From Amycolatopsis sp. CA-126428 (GTDB taxonomy: Bacteria; Actinomycetota; Actinomycetes; Mycobacteriales; Pseudonocardiaceae): a stretch of 38,114 bases of DNA. Position numbers and translations under genes: made by a program. The notes beneath the pieces were generated by a model that had not been told where the DNA came from, did no database searches, and saw only the letters and a list, made by a program, of their open reading frames with translations. The DNA lies in the NCBI RefSeq assembly GCF_002904335.1, contig NZ_PPHF01000151.1:1-38114 (forward strand), given 5' to 3'. Below, piece after piece: positions 1 through 7,344 of the stretch; position 1 is the first letter of the stretch, and each line of letters begins with the position of its first letter.

Positions 1-72
1 GTTGTTCGCGGCCTCGCCCAGCGCCTTCTCGACCGGGCTCGACCCCTTGGTCGGCGTGGTGAGTGAACTCAT
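1..72 (-). CDS. qcrB: Cytochrome bc1 complex cytochrome b subunit, N-terminal fragment
   Basis: Only the first 24 codons are in the window. They begin with an ATG at 72 and read MSSLTTPTKGSSPVEKALGE. The ATG overlaps the qcrA stop codon as ATGA (69-72), so the two genes are translationally coupled. The assignment rests mainly on position: qcrC-qcrA-qcrB is the conserved actinobacterial order, and the soluble N-terminus ahead of the first membrane helix fits QcrB. In the full protein, cytochrome b carries two b-type haems and the quinol sites. None of that can be seen here because the gene is cut by the window edge. Confidence 0.85.
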   Translation of the reverse strand, partial: MSSLTTPTKGSSPVEKALGEAANN

Positions 73-1235
73 GACTTACGCTCCCAAAAGGCCGGACCGA
101 TGGCCTCGTTGAAATCGCCTCGCGCGATCAAGTATCCCTCTTCGTCCACCGTGATCGGTAGCTGGGCCAGCGGACGGGTCGCCGGGCCGAAGATCGGCTT
201 GGCGTAGTGGAGCGCGTCGAACTGCGACTGGTGGCACGGGCACAGGATCCGGTTGGTCCGCTGCTCGTACAGAGAGGTCGGGCAGCCGACGTGGCTGCAG
301 ATCTTCGTGTACGCGTAGTACTCGCCGAAGTTGTAGTCCTCCTGGCCGGCCCGCTTGACCACCTTCGCGGCGTCGGTCGGGCGCAGGCGGATCAGCATGA
401 CCGGGTTGTCGACGCGGGTCAGCGCCTTGGCCAGCGCCTCCGCGTCGTTCCGCTCGGACTCGCGGAACGGGAACACCGTCTCCATCGCGCCCGCGTCGAG
501 GTCTTCGGCCTTGACCAGGGAGATCTCGGTCTCCTTGCCGTGCTCGACCTCGACCGGCTTGCCGGTGTTGCGGCGCAGGTAGACCTTCTCACCGGGGAAG
601 TTCGGCTGCCAGCCGGTGTGCCACAGCGAATCCCGGGTCTCGGTGTTCTTCCAGGGGTCCTTGATGAAGGACGCGATCGGCAGCGCCGCGGCCGCGAGGC
701 CGAGCGCACCCGCCCCGGCGATCGCCGAGCGCTTGACCAGCGAACGGCGGGCGATGGTGCTGCGGCTCCCGGCGTCGGCCAGGTGCGCGAGGATCGTCGC
801 GCGGTCGACCTCGGCCGAGCCGGCGCCGCCCGAGTCGCTGCGCTCCTGCACCGCGACCTCGGCGGGCACGAACTTCTTCGTGTACAGGATCACGCCGATG
901 CCCAGGCCGAGGATGGCCAGGCCGAGCGTGAGGCCGAGCATCGGGGTGTAGAGGCTGTACCAGAAGTGGCCGCTCTCGTTGTCCGGCGCCTCGTACTGCC
1001 ACGGCCACCAGATCAGCGAAACGACGAACCCGATCCCGGCCAGCGCGGACAGGCCGAACCAGAACGCGACCAGGCGCTCGGCCCGCTTCTCCGCGCGGGT
1101 GCCCTCCACGGGCCACGGAGTCGGGTACTCGACGATCTCGACGCCGTCGAGCGCACCGCCCAGCTTCACCAGCTGGTCACGGTCCATCTCAGCCAGCTCC
1201 GCCTCCGTCGGCGGCTTCGGCCCCTCGGCACTCAT
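69..1235 (-). CDS. qcrA: Rieske iron-sulfur subunit of the cytochrome bc1 complex
   Basis: The protein has 388 residues and transfers electrons from menaquinol to cytochrome c within the bc1 complex. It has the long actinobacterial N-terminus with three membrane helices (about 58-77, 98-118 and 172-191). A twin arginine (RRSLVK, about 163-168) stands just before the third helix, as known for actinobacterial Rieske proteins whose C-terminal domain is exported by Tat. The 2Fe-2S ligands are visible as C313-S-H315 with C318, and C332-P-C334-H335. The start at 1235 is chosen because its ATG overlaps the qcrC stop as ATGA; another in-frame ATG lies at 1253. It sits between qcrC and qcrB in one operon. 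Confidence 0.96.
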   Translation of the reverse strand: MSAEGPKPPTEAELAEMDRDQLVKLGGALDGVEIVEYPTPWPVEGTRAEKRAERLVAFWFGLSALAGIGFVVSLIWWPWQYEAPDNESGHFWYSLYTPMLGLTLGLAILGLGIGVILYTKKFVPAEVAVQERSDSGGAGSAEVDRATILAHLADAGSRSTIARRSLVKRSAIAGAGALGLAAAALPIASFIKDPWKNTETRDSLWHTGWQPNFPGEKVYLRRNTGKPVEVEHGKETEISLVKAEDLDAGAMETVFPFRESERNDAEALAKALTRVDNPVMLIRLRPTDAAKVVKRAGQEDYNFGEYYAYTKICSHVGCPTSLYEQRTNRILCPCHQSQFDALHYAKPIFGPATRPLAQLPITVDEEGYLIARGDFNEAIGPAFWERKS

Positions 1236-2050
1236 GCCTTCGATCCAATCCACAACGTCGCGCCGATCAGCGCGGCGATCCCGACGATGAAGGCGATGAC
1301 GCCCTCCGAAGCGGGGCCGACCCCGCCGAGGCCGTTACCACCCGGGTTGTTGTTGCCGTCCGACACCGACTTCACGTAGGCGACGATGTCCTTCTTCTCC
1401 TCCGGCGACAGCTGCCGGTCGGAGAACTTCGGCATGTTCTGCGGGCCGGTGAGCATGGCCGTGTAGATCTGCTCTTCGTTGGCCGGGTCCAGGTTCGGCG
1501 CGTACTTGCCGGCGGACAGCGCCCCGCCGCGGCCGGTGAAGTTGTGGCACGACGCGCAGTTGAGGCGGAACAGCTCGCCACCGCGGGCCGGGTCGTCGCC
1601 GCGCAGGGCCTCGCCCTTCTCGGCGGGACGCTGGACGCCGCCGCCGTGCGCCTGGATGTAGGCGCCGACCGCGTCGATCTCGGCCTCGGTCAGCTTCGGC
1701 GGCTTCCGCTCGATCTGCGCCTCCTGGCGCGCGGCGGGCATCCGGCCCGAAGAAGTCTGGAAGTACACCGCGGCGTCGCCGATGCCGATCAGGCTCGGCC
1801 CGCGGTCCTGCACGCCCTCGAGGTTCGCGCCGTGGCAGGCGATGCAGGTGTTGTTGTAGACCTGCTCGCCGAGGCGCAGCTGCGCCGGCGTGCCCTGGGC
1901 CTGCGCGGTCTGCGGCTCCGGGGCGAACACGGCGTACAGGGCGCCGGCGCCGACCAGCGCGATGCCGAGCGCGAGCAGGCCGGCGAACCGCCTCCGCAGC
2001 TTCGACCGCGCGCGGTAGCGGCGCTCCGAGGATTTCGTGCTGGTGGTCAT
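1232..2050 (-). CDS. qcrC: Dihaem cytochrome c subunit of the bc1 complex
   Basis: The protein has 272 residues with two class I cytochrome c domains in tandem. Haem motifs are C69-IA-C72-H73 and C165-AS-C168-H169. There is an N-terminal signal-anchor helix (about 22-43) after a very basic segment, and a C-terminal membrane helix (about 248-268). In actinobacteria this dihaem protein replaces a soluble cytochrome c and passes electrons directly to the CuA site of the aa3 oxidase. It begins 62 nt downstream of ctaE, with no terminator between them, and its stop overlaps the qcrA start. A likely ribosome site (AAGGG) lies about ten bases before the ATG. Confidence 0.97.
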   Translation of the reverse strand: MTTSTKSSERRYRARSKLRRRFAGLLALGIALVGAGALYAVFAPEPQTAQAQGTPAQLRLGEQVYNNTCIACHGANLEGVQDRGPSLIGIGDAAVYFQTSSGRMPAARQEAQIERKPPKLTEAEIDAVGAYIQAHGGGVQRPAEKGEALRGDDPARGGELFRLNCASCHNFTGRGGALSAGKYAPNLDPANEEQIYTAMLTGPQNMPKFSDRQLSPEEKKDIVAYVKSVSDGNNNPGGNGLGGVGPASEGVIAFIVGIAALIGATLWIGSKA

Positions 2051-2112
2051 CTTGCGGCAACCCTTGCTGTCAGTTCAGGCCGATGGTGAAGGTGGTGGCG
2101 GCTGAGGCGGAC

Positions 2113-2736
2113 CTACGGAAGGAGGTAGATCACACCGAAGAGGCCGACCCACACGATGTCGACGAAGTGCCAGTAGTAGGACACGACGATCGCCGACGTG
2201 GCCTGGGCGGGCGTGAACTTGCTCAGTTTCGTGCGGATGAGCAGGTACACGAAGGCGATGAGCCCGCCGATGACGTGCAGGCCGTGGAAACCGGTCGCGA
2301 GGTAGAAGACCGTGCCGAACGGGCCGGACGGGATCGTCATCCCCTCTTCGACCAGGTTGTGGTACTCGTTGGCCTGGCCACCGACGAAGATCGCGCCCAT
2401 GATCAACGTGATGATGTACCAGCGGCGCAGCCCGTAGACGTCGCCGCGCTCGGCGGCGAACACGCCGAACTGGCAGGTCAGCGAGGACAGCACGAGGATC
2501 ACCGTGAACGGGATCGCGTACGTCACGTTGAGCTTGAAAGGCTCGTCGTGCAGCGGCGGCGGCCACTGGCCGGTCGCGTTCTGCGCCTTGACGGTGAAGA
2601 ACATCGCGAACAGTCCGGCGAAGAACATCAGCTCGCTGGACAGCCACACGATGGTGCCGACACTGACCATGTTCGGCCGGTTCAGCGAGTGGACCCGCTG
2701 ACTGATGGTGGGAGCTGCCGTTGTCACGCGTCGCAT
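2113..2736 (-). CDS. ctaE: Cytochrome c oxidase subunit III
   Basis: The protein has 207 residues and belongs to the haem-copper oxidase subunit III family, with five to six predicted membrane helices. Segments such as NRPNMVSVGTIVWLSSELMF near the start and FHGLHVIGG in the later part are typical. The start at 2736 (MRRVTTAAP) is chosen because GAGAGGA lies four bases upstream; another in-frame start lies at 2775 and a GTG at 2727. It heads the minus-strand cluster ctaE-qcrC-qcrA-qcrB. It belongs to the aa3 oxidase together with CtaC and CtaF, encoded about 4 kb away in this window. CtaD, the catalytic subunit, is not here. Confidence 0.96.
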   Translation of the reverse strand: MRRVTTAAPTISQRVHSLNRPNMVSVGTIVWLSSELMFFAGLFAMFFTVKAQNATGQWPPPLHDEPFKLNVTYAIPFTVILVLSSLTCQFGVFAAERGDVYGLRRWYIITLIMGAIFVGGQANEYHNLVEEGMTIPSGPFGTVFYLATGFHGLHVIGGLIAFVYLLIRTKLSKFTPAQATSAIVVSYYWHFVDIVWVGLFGVIYLLP

Positions 2737-2831
2737 TATGTCCTCTCGCACCGCCGCTCCGCCGGGTGGGTCCACGGCGAGCCGTCTGCGTAACCGATCA
2801 CACCGGATGCCCGGGAAGGTGAGAGCTACTC

Positions 2832-3245
2832 ATGGGTTTACTCGACCGCCTGCTTGACCTGGTCAAGAAGCGGGAAACGCCCGGTCTGAGCGCCGACGCG
2901 CCCGGTCTGAAGATCGTCGCCGAGGCCTTCGACCCGGTCGTCGCGGACTCCGCCGTCCTCGCCGGTTCACCCGCCTGGGTCAGCACGGCACCGGCCGTCC
3001 TGCGGCACCACCTGCTGCTCCCGCCGGACCGGCTCGCCGAGGCCGCGGCGATCCTCGCCCAGGACGGCTATGAGCTGCGAGAACAGTCCCCTTCCGCGGA
3101 TCCGGCGCGCGTGCTCGCGGTCCGGGTGCAGGTGCTCGACGCCCTGCACTGCGCCCAGGAACGGTCCCGGATGGCGGGCCTGGCGCAGCGGCTGGGCGGC
3201 GACGCGCTGGGCTGGGACGCGCTCCAGCCGGAGGCGCCCGCGTGA
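2832..3245 (+). CDS. Conserved hypothetical protein, 137 aa
   Basis: I do not recognise a family. The product begins MGLLDRLLDLVKKRETPG, has no signal peptide or membrane helix, and is rich in Ala, Leu and Arg, consistent with a helical cytoplasmic protein. An AAGGTGAG ribosome site lies nine bases before the ATG, and codon usage is strongly GC3-biased, so the gene looks real. It is divergent from ctaE with a 95-base gap holding both promoters. It precedes a receiver-like gene and trpD, but a double hairpin (3287-3332) separates it from them, so it may be monocistronic. Confidence 0.75.
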   Translation: MGLLDRLLDLVKKRETPGLSADAPGLKIVAEAFDPVVADSAVLAGSPAWVSTAPAVLRHHLLLPPDRLAEAAAILAQDGYELREQSPSADPARVLAVRVQVLDALHCAQERSRMAGLAQRLGGDALGWDALQPEAPA

Positions 3246-3286
3246 TGTCCGTCTCGGCCGATACGATCGCGGGAGACAGTGCTGAA

Positions 3287-3332
3287 CCGGGGCTGCGCCC
3301 CGGGCCGGGGGCTCCGCCACCCGGAGCCCCCG
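3287..3332. terminator. Tandem GC-rich hairpins
   Basis: Two stem-loops lie between the 137-aa gene and the receiver-like gene. The first pairs CCGGGG (3287-3292) with CCCCGG (3298-3303). The second pairs an 11-base arm CGGGGGCTCCG (3306-3316) with its exact complement (3322-3332) over the loop CCACC, and is followed by AAAA. There is no T-run on the plus strand, so this may be a structural or bidirectional terminator. It resembles the GGGGCTCCGCCCC-like hairpins common between actinobacterial genes. Confidence 0.6.
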
Positions 3333-3369
3333 AAAAGCAGTCTGCGGTGACGAGATGGAGGCGTGCCTG

Positions 3370-3780
3370 ATGGGCGAGCGGTCGATGCGGGTCCTGGTGT
3401 TCAGCCACAAGGCGGAGGTGCGCGAGGCGATCGTGAACGCGGTCGGCCGGCGGCCCGCCGCCGATCTGGCGCGCGTGGACTACGTCGAGGCGGCCGGCAT
3501 CGCCGACGTGCTGTCCGAGGTGGACGCGGGGAACGTCGACCTGGCGATCCTCGACGGCGAGGCGCAGCCGACCGGCGGCATCGGCCTCTGCCGCCAGCTC
3601 AAGAGCGAAATCACCGACTGTCCCCCGATCGTGGTCGCGGTGCGGCGCCGGGACGACCGGTGGCTGGCGACCTGGTCGCAGGCGGACGCCGTGCTGGTGC
3701 ACCCGCTGGACCCGCTGACCGCCGCGGAGACCGTCGCCGACGTGCTGCGCGCGCGACGGGTCCCCGTCGTGAACGGCTGA
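3370..3780 (+). CDS. Stand-alone receiver-like protein with degenerate active site
   Basis: The product has 136 residues and the layout of a CheY-type receiver with no output domain. A phosphoacceptor-like Asp is at D62 (DLAILDGE), followed by the expected GIGLCRQLK helix. The usual paired acidic residues after strand 1 are replaced by F11-S12 (VLVFSHKAE). The conserved Lys of the K-P motif is replaced by His (H111-P112). Phosphorylation may therefore be altered or absent; this is inference. The start at 3370 has GGAGG eight bases upstream, while the in-frame ATG at 3355 lacks such a site. It ends five bases before the trpD GTG, so the two are probably co-transcribed. Confidence 0.8.
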   Translation: MGERSMRVLVFSHKAEVREAIVNAVGRRPAADLARVDYVEAAGIADVLSEVDAGNVDLAILDGEAQPTGGIGLCRQLKSEITDCPPIVVAVRRRDDRWLATWSQADAVLVHPLDPLTAAETVADVLRARRVPVVNG

Positions 3781-3785
3781 GCCCG

Positions 3786-4820
3786 GTGACCACCCCGGTC
3801 CCCCGCACCTGGCCACCCCTGCTCAAGCAGCTCGTCGCGGGCGTCGACCTCTCCGCGGAGGACACGGCGTGGGCGATGGACCAGATCATGAGCGGTGCGG
3901 CGAGCCCGGCCCGGATCGCCGGGTTCGCGGTGGCGCTGCGCGCCAAGGGCGAAACGCCCGAGGAGATCGCCGGCATGGCGGCCACGATGCTGGCGCACGC
4001 CCGGCGGGTCGAGCTGGACCGCCCGGCGGTCGACATCGTCGGCACCGGCGGCGACGGCTCCAACTCGGTCAACATCTCCACGATGGCGACGATCGTCACG
4101 GCGGCGGCGGGCGCGCCGGTGGCCAAGCACGGCAACCGCAGCGCGTCGTCGAAGTCCGGCGCGGCGGACGTCCTCGAAGCGCTCGGCGTCCGGATCAGCC
4201 TGCCGCCGGAAGACGTCCAGCGCAGCCTCGCCGAGGTCGGCATCGGGTTCTTCCTGGCTTCGGCGTTCCACCCGGCGCTGCGCCACGCCGGCCCGGTGCG
4301 CAGCGAGCTCGGCATCCCGACGACGTTCAACCTGCTCGGCCCGCTGACGAACCCGGCCCAGCCGGGCGCCGCGCTGATCGGCTGCGCGTACGCCGACAAG
4401 ACCCGGGTGCTGGCGGAGACGTTCGCCCGCCGCGGCACCCGCGCCCTGGTGGTCCGCGGCGACGACGGCCTCGACGAGATCACCACGACGACGACGTCGA
4501 CCGTGTGGGTGGTGTCCGAAGGCACGGTCACCGAGCGCAGCTTCGACCCGGCGTCCGTGGGCATCGCGCGGGCGACGGCGGACGACCTGCGCGGCGGCGA
4601 CGCGGCGGCGAACGCCGAGGTGGTCCGCGACCTGGTGGGCGGCAAGCCGGGCCCGGTCCGCGACGCCGTCCTGATCAACGCGGCGGCCGCGCTGACCGCC
4701 TTCACGGGCTTCTCGGCGTCCCTGGAGGACGACCTCCGCGCGGGTCTGACCCGGGCGGCCGAGGCGATCGACTCGGGCGCCGCGGCCGCACTGCTGGACC
4801 GCTGGATCGCCTTCAGCTGA
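3786..4820 (+). CDS. trpD: Anthranilate phosphoribosyltransferase
   Basis: The protein has 344 residues and joins anthranilate to PRPP, the second step of tryptophan synthesis, in the cytoplasm. The glycosyltransferase family 3 motifs are clear: the PRPP loop VGTGGDGSNSVNIST (about 84-98) and AKHGNRSASSKSGAAD, which binds anthranilate and metal. The GTG at 3786 follows the receiver-like gene by five bases. No other trp gene is next to it, as in the related M. tuberculosis locus, where trpD stands alone next to ctaE. Its last eight bases overlap the convergent EamA gene. Confidence 0.95.
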   Translation: MTTPVPRTWPPLLKQLVAGVDLSAEDTAWAMDQIMSGAASPARIAGFAVALRAKGETPEEIAGMAATMLAHARRVELDRPAVDIVGTGGDGSNSVNISTMATIVTAAAGAPVAKHGNRSASSKSGAADVLEALGVRISLPPEDVQRSLAEVGIGFFLASAFHPALRHAGPVRSELGIPTTFNLLGPLTNPAQPGAALIGCAYADKTRVLAETFARRGTRALVVRGDDGLDEITTTTTSTVWVVSEGTVTERSFDPASVGIARATADDLRGGDAAANAEVVRDLVGGKPGPVRDAVLINAAAALTAFTGFSASLEDDLRAGLTRAAEAIDSGAAAALLDRWIAFS

Positions 4821-5727
4821 CCGGCTCCGCCGCCGCACCGGCCGGCTTTTCCGGCGTTGCGGCGGGCTTGCGGCCGCGCTGCGGTGCCAGCGCGGCCGCC
4901 AGGACCGCGAGCATCCCCAACGCTTCCGGCCAGGTCGGGCGGTGGCCGTAGAAGGCGATGTCGACCAGGACCGCGACCACCGGGTAGACGTAGGACAGCA
5001 GCGCCACCTTCGTGGTCGGCAGCTTGCCGATGCTTGCGTAGATCAGCACGTACATCAGGGCCGTGTGCACCGTGCCCAGCAGCACCAGCCAGAGCAGCCC
5101 CGAAGTCGTCGACGGCAGCGGGGTGATCAGCAGCGCGGGCGCCAGCACCAGCGCGCCCACGGTCGTCTGCACGGCGGCCAGGAGATGCGGGCGGATGTGC
5201 TTCAGCTGCTTCGCGATGAAGGACGCGCCGGCGTAGAGGAACGCCGCGCCGAGGGCCAGGGCGATCCCGGCGAGCTGGAGGGGCTTGCCGTCCTCGCCGT
5301 GGGCGGACAGCGAGATCACCGCCACGCCGCCGAACGCGATGGCGGCCCGGGCCAGGTGGCTCTTGGCGACCTTCTCGCCGAGGAAGGCCGCCGCCAGGCC
5401 GACCAGGATCAGCGGCTGGGTGTGGTAGACGACCGTGCTGACCGAGATCGACGACAGCGCGTACGAGGCGAACAGCAGCACCCAGTTGCCGACCAGGAAC
5501 AGCCCGCCCAGCACGGCGAGGCCGAGGTCGCGGCGCGACGGCCGCCAGGCCTGCAGCCAGCCGCGGGCGAGGCACCAGAGCACGAGCAGGGCGCCGCCGA
5601 CGAAGCAGCGGGCGAAGGCCACGGCGGGGGCGGCCGCGCCGCTCTCGAGGACGACGGCGCCGATCGTGCCCGACATCGCCATCGCCGCGGACCACTGGAG
5701 CAGCGGGCGGGTTTCCGAATTCGTCAT
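4813..5727 (-). CDS. EamA/DMT-family transporter
   Basis: The product has 304 residues with ten predicted membrane helices in two five-helix EamA repeats, the drug/metabolite transporter (RhaT/YdcZ-like) arrangement. Export of an amino acid or other small metabolite is usual for the family; the substrate cannot be read from sequence. The ATG at 5727 is chosen because it opens the first helix (WSAAMAMSGTIGAVVLESG) directly and longer readings lack hydrophobic content. It is divergent from an AraC-type regulator with an 82-base gap carrying TGTCA/TGACA inverted repeats, so it is a plausible target of that regulator. Confidence 0.87.
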   Translation of the reverse strand: MTNSETRPLLQWSAAMAMSGTIGAVVLESGAAAPAVAFARCFVGGALLVLWCLARGWLQAWRPSRRDLGLAVLGGLFLVGNWVLLFASYALSSISVSTVVYHTQPLILVGLAAAFLGEKVAKSHLARAAIAFGGVAVISLSAHGEDGKPLQLAGIALALGAAFLYAGASFIAKQLKHIRPHLLAAVQTTVGALVLAPALLITPLPSTTSGLLWLVLLGTVHTALMYVLIYASIGKLPTTKVALLSYVYPVVAVLVDIAFYGHRPTWPEALGMLAVLAAALAPQRGRKPAATPEKPAGAAAEPVS

Positions 5728-5759
5728 GCGCCCAGGTTCGCCGTCCCCGAGCCGGCCAA

Positions 5760-5804
5760 CCAGTGTCAGAGATGACAATGGCCGCAAAACTTGTGACACA
5801 CTGG
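5760..5804. promoter_or_regulatory. Inverted-repeat operator candidate between EamA gene and AraC regulator
   Basis: TGTCA-GAGA-TGACA (5764-5777) is a perfect inverted repeat. It is embedded in a wider pair, CCAGTGT (5760-5766) and ACACTGG (5798-5804). The right arm ends six bases before the regulator ATG, so binding there could block its own expression and the divergent transporter promoter. This is seen in sequence; the binding protein is inferred. Confidence 0.5.
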
Positions 5805-5809
5805 CCGCC

Positions 5810-6769
5810 ATGGACGTCAACCGGGTCGCCGTGGTGCTCGCCGACCACGTTTCGCCGTTCGAGCTGGGCGTCGCGTGCGAGGTGTTCGGCACCGACCGCA
5901 GCGCCGACGGCATCGAGGGCTGGGACTTCGGCGTCTGCTCCCCCGGCGGCGCCCCGGTCGGGAGCTGGTCCGGCTTCGGGCTGTCCGGCCTGCGGGACCT
6001 GGACTTCGCGGCGTCGGCGGACCTGCTGATCGTACCGACGTGCGCGCCCCGGACCGCACCGCCACCCGAACCGGTGCTGGACGTCCTGCGCGACGCGGCC
6101 GGGCGAGGGGCGTGGGTGGCGGGGTTCTGCGCGGGCGTGTTCTCGCTGGGGTACGCGGGCTTGCTCGACGGCCGCCGCTGCACGGTCCACTGGGTGTACG
6201 AGGCGGAGTTCCGGCGGCGGTTCCCGGCCGCCGAGGTGGATCCGCAGGCGCTCTACGCCGACGACGGCGGCATCCTGACCAGCGCGGGCACGGTCGCGGC
6301 GGTCGACCTGTGCCTGCACCTGGTCCGGCGGCTGCGCGGCGTCGCCGCGGCCACGACGCTGGCCCGGCGGATGGTGGCGGCGCCGCACCGCGCGGGCGGC
6401 CAGGCGCAGTTCGTCCAGGCGCCGGTCCCGGCGACGGCGGCGGGTGACGACGCCGTGGTCGCGGAGGCCCTGGAGTGGGTGGAGCGGCGGCTGGACCAGC
6501 CGTTCACGGTGGCGGAGCTGGCCCGGCGCAGCGGCTTGGGCGAGCGGACGTTCCTGCGCCGCTTCTCGGCGGCGACGGGCACCACCCCGCACCGCTGGCT
6601 GACCGAACGGCGGCTGGACCGCGCCCAGGCCCTGCTGGAGGAGGGCGGCCTGTCGGTGGAGGACATCGCGACGGCGTGCGGGTACGCGTCGGCGGCGGCG
6701 CTGCGGCACCAGTTCAGCCGCCTGCGGGGAACGAGCCCGTCGTCCTACCGGACGGCGTTCCGCGGCTGA
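5810..6769 (+). CDS. GlxA-type AraC-family transcriptional regulator with DJ-1/PfpI domain
   Basis: The protein has 319 residues. The N-terminal part (about 1-170) is a DJ-1/PfpI-like class I amidotransferase fold with a nucleophile-elbow Cys in AGFCAGVFSLGYAGLL near residue 107. The C-terminal part (about 215-315) is an AraC helix-turn-helix pair, including LARRSGLGERTFLRRFSAATG and IATACGYASAAALRHQFSRL. This is the FtrA/GlxA/ArgR-like subfamily. The effector is unknown. It is divergent from the EamA transporter, which suggests it controls export of its ligand. There is no convincing ribosome site before the ATG, so it may be leaderless or weakly translated. A 44-bp palindromic repeat lies just after the stop. 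Confidence 0.9.
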   Translation: MDVNRVAVVLADHVSPFELGVACEVFGTDRSADGIEGWDFGVCSPGGAPVGSWSGFGLSGLRDLDFAASADLLIVPTCAPRTAPPPEPVLDVLRDAAGRGAWVAGFCAGVFSLGYAGLLDGRRCTVHWVYEAEFRRRFPAAEVDPQALYADDGGILTSAGTVAAVDLCLHLVRRLRGVAAATTLARRMVAAPHRAGGQAQFVQAPVPATAAGDDAVVAEALEWVERRLDQPFTVAELARRSGLGERTFLRRFSAATGTTPHRWLTERRLDRAQALLEEGGLSVEDIATACGYASAAALRHQFSRLRGTSPSSYRTAFRG

Positions 6770-6786
6770 GCACCCTGCCGCACCGG

Positions 6787-6830
6787 TCGTGAGTGGTAAG
6801 GCGGGTTAGAACCCGCCTTACCACTCACGA
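6787..6830. repeat. Dispersed palindromic repeat, copy 1
   Basis: Two 21-base arms, 6787-6807 and 6810-6830, are exactly complementary around a 2-base centre. The left arm contains GTGAGTGGTAAGGCGGGTT. Here an outer pair also exists: CTGCCGC (6775-6781) and GCGGCAG (6836-6842), each five bases from the inner arms, giving a 68-base bipartite palindrome. It lies between the convergent AraC regulator and ctaF, 17 bases after the regulator stop. Near-identical copies are at 10422 and 23307. Confidence 0.93.
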
Positions 6831-6851
6831 GGGCTGCGGCAGACACGAAAA

Positions 6852-6879
6852 CGGCCGCCACGCGGGTGCGTGACGGCCG
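6852..6879 (-). terminator. Rho-independent terminator after ctaF
   Basis: A 12-bp stem with one mismatch pairs 6852-6863 with 6868-6879 over the loop GGGT. On the minus strand the stem runs into TTTT (complement of 6848-6851). It lies just downstream of the ctaF stop and would end the ctaC-ctaF transcript. Confidence 0.75.
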
Positions 6880-6892
6880 GCTTCGGAAAGGC

Positions 6893-7312
6893 TCAGTCGT
6901 GCGACGGGCCCGTGTGGTACTCGAACACCAGGCCACCGATCGTGATGAGCAGCGCGACCAGCGCGATGACCAGCAGCCAGATGTGGAAGAACGCCAGCGC
7001 CAGGGCAGCGAGCGCCGCGGTGGCCGCCATGCCGATCGGCCAGTAGCTGCCCGGGCTGAAGAAGCCCAGCTCGCCCGCGCCGTCGCTGATTTCGGCGTCC
7101 TCGCGGTCTTCCGGGCGCGGTTCGATGCGGCGGGCGACGAACTGCATGTAGCTGCCGGCCAGGAACGCGAGACCGCCGGTGAGGAACAGCGCGACGATGC
7201 CCACCGGCTCGGCACCGTGGGTCGCCGCCAGCGCGGTCCACACCCAGTAGACCCCCGCCATGAACACGGCGAAGATCGCCACGATGAAGAAGATGCGGGC
7301 TTCGACCTTCAT
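6893..7312 (-). CDS. ctaF: Actinobacterial cytochrome c oxidase subunit IV
   Basis: The protein has 139 residues and four predicted membrane helices (about 8-28, 38-60, 92-111, 113-130). It begins MKVEARIFFIVAIFAVFMAG and ends with a short acidic and His-containing tail. The family is specific to actinobacteria and is part of the aa3 oxidase in the III2-IV2 supercomplex. An AGAGGAAG ribosome site precedes the ATG. It follows ctaC by 32 bases in the same direction, forming a ctaC-ctaF operon that ends at the hairpin at 6852-6879. Confidence 0.96.
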   Translation of the reverse strand: MKVEARIFFIVAIFAVFMAGVYWVWTALAATHGAEPVGIVALFLTGGLAFLAGSYMQFVARRIEPRPEDREDAEISDGAGELGFFSPGSYWPIGMAATAALAALALAFFHIWLLVIALVALLITIGGLVFEYHTGPSHD

Positions 7313-7344
7313 GGTCTTCCTCTACTCCTGTTGTTCCTGGGAGA

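Noticed and set aside
3611..6709. A very long minus-strand open frame across trpD and the AraC gene
   Set aside because: It runs antisense or out of frame to well-recognised genes, has low-complexity Arg/Ala/Pro content and no domain; it is an effect of high GC content.
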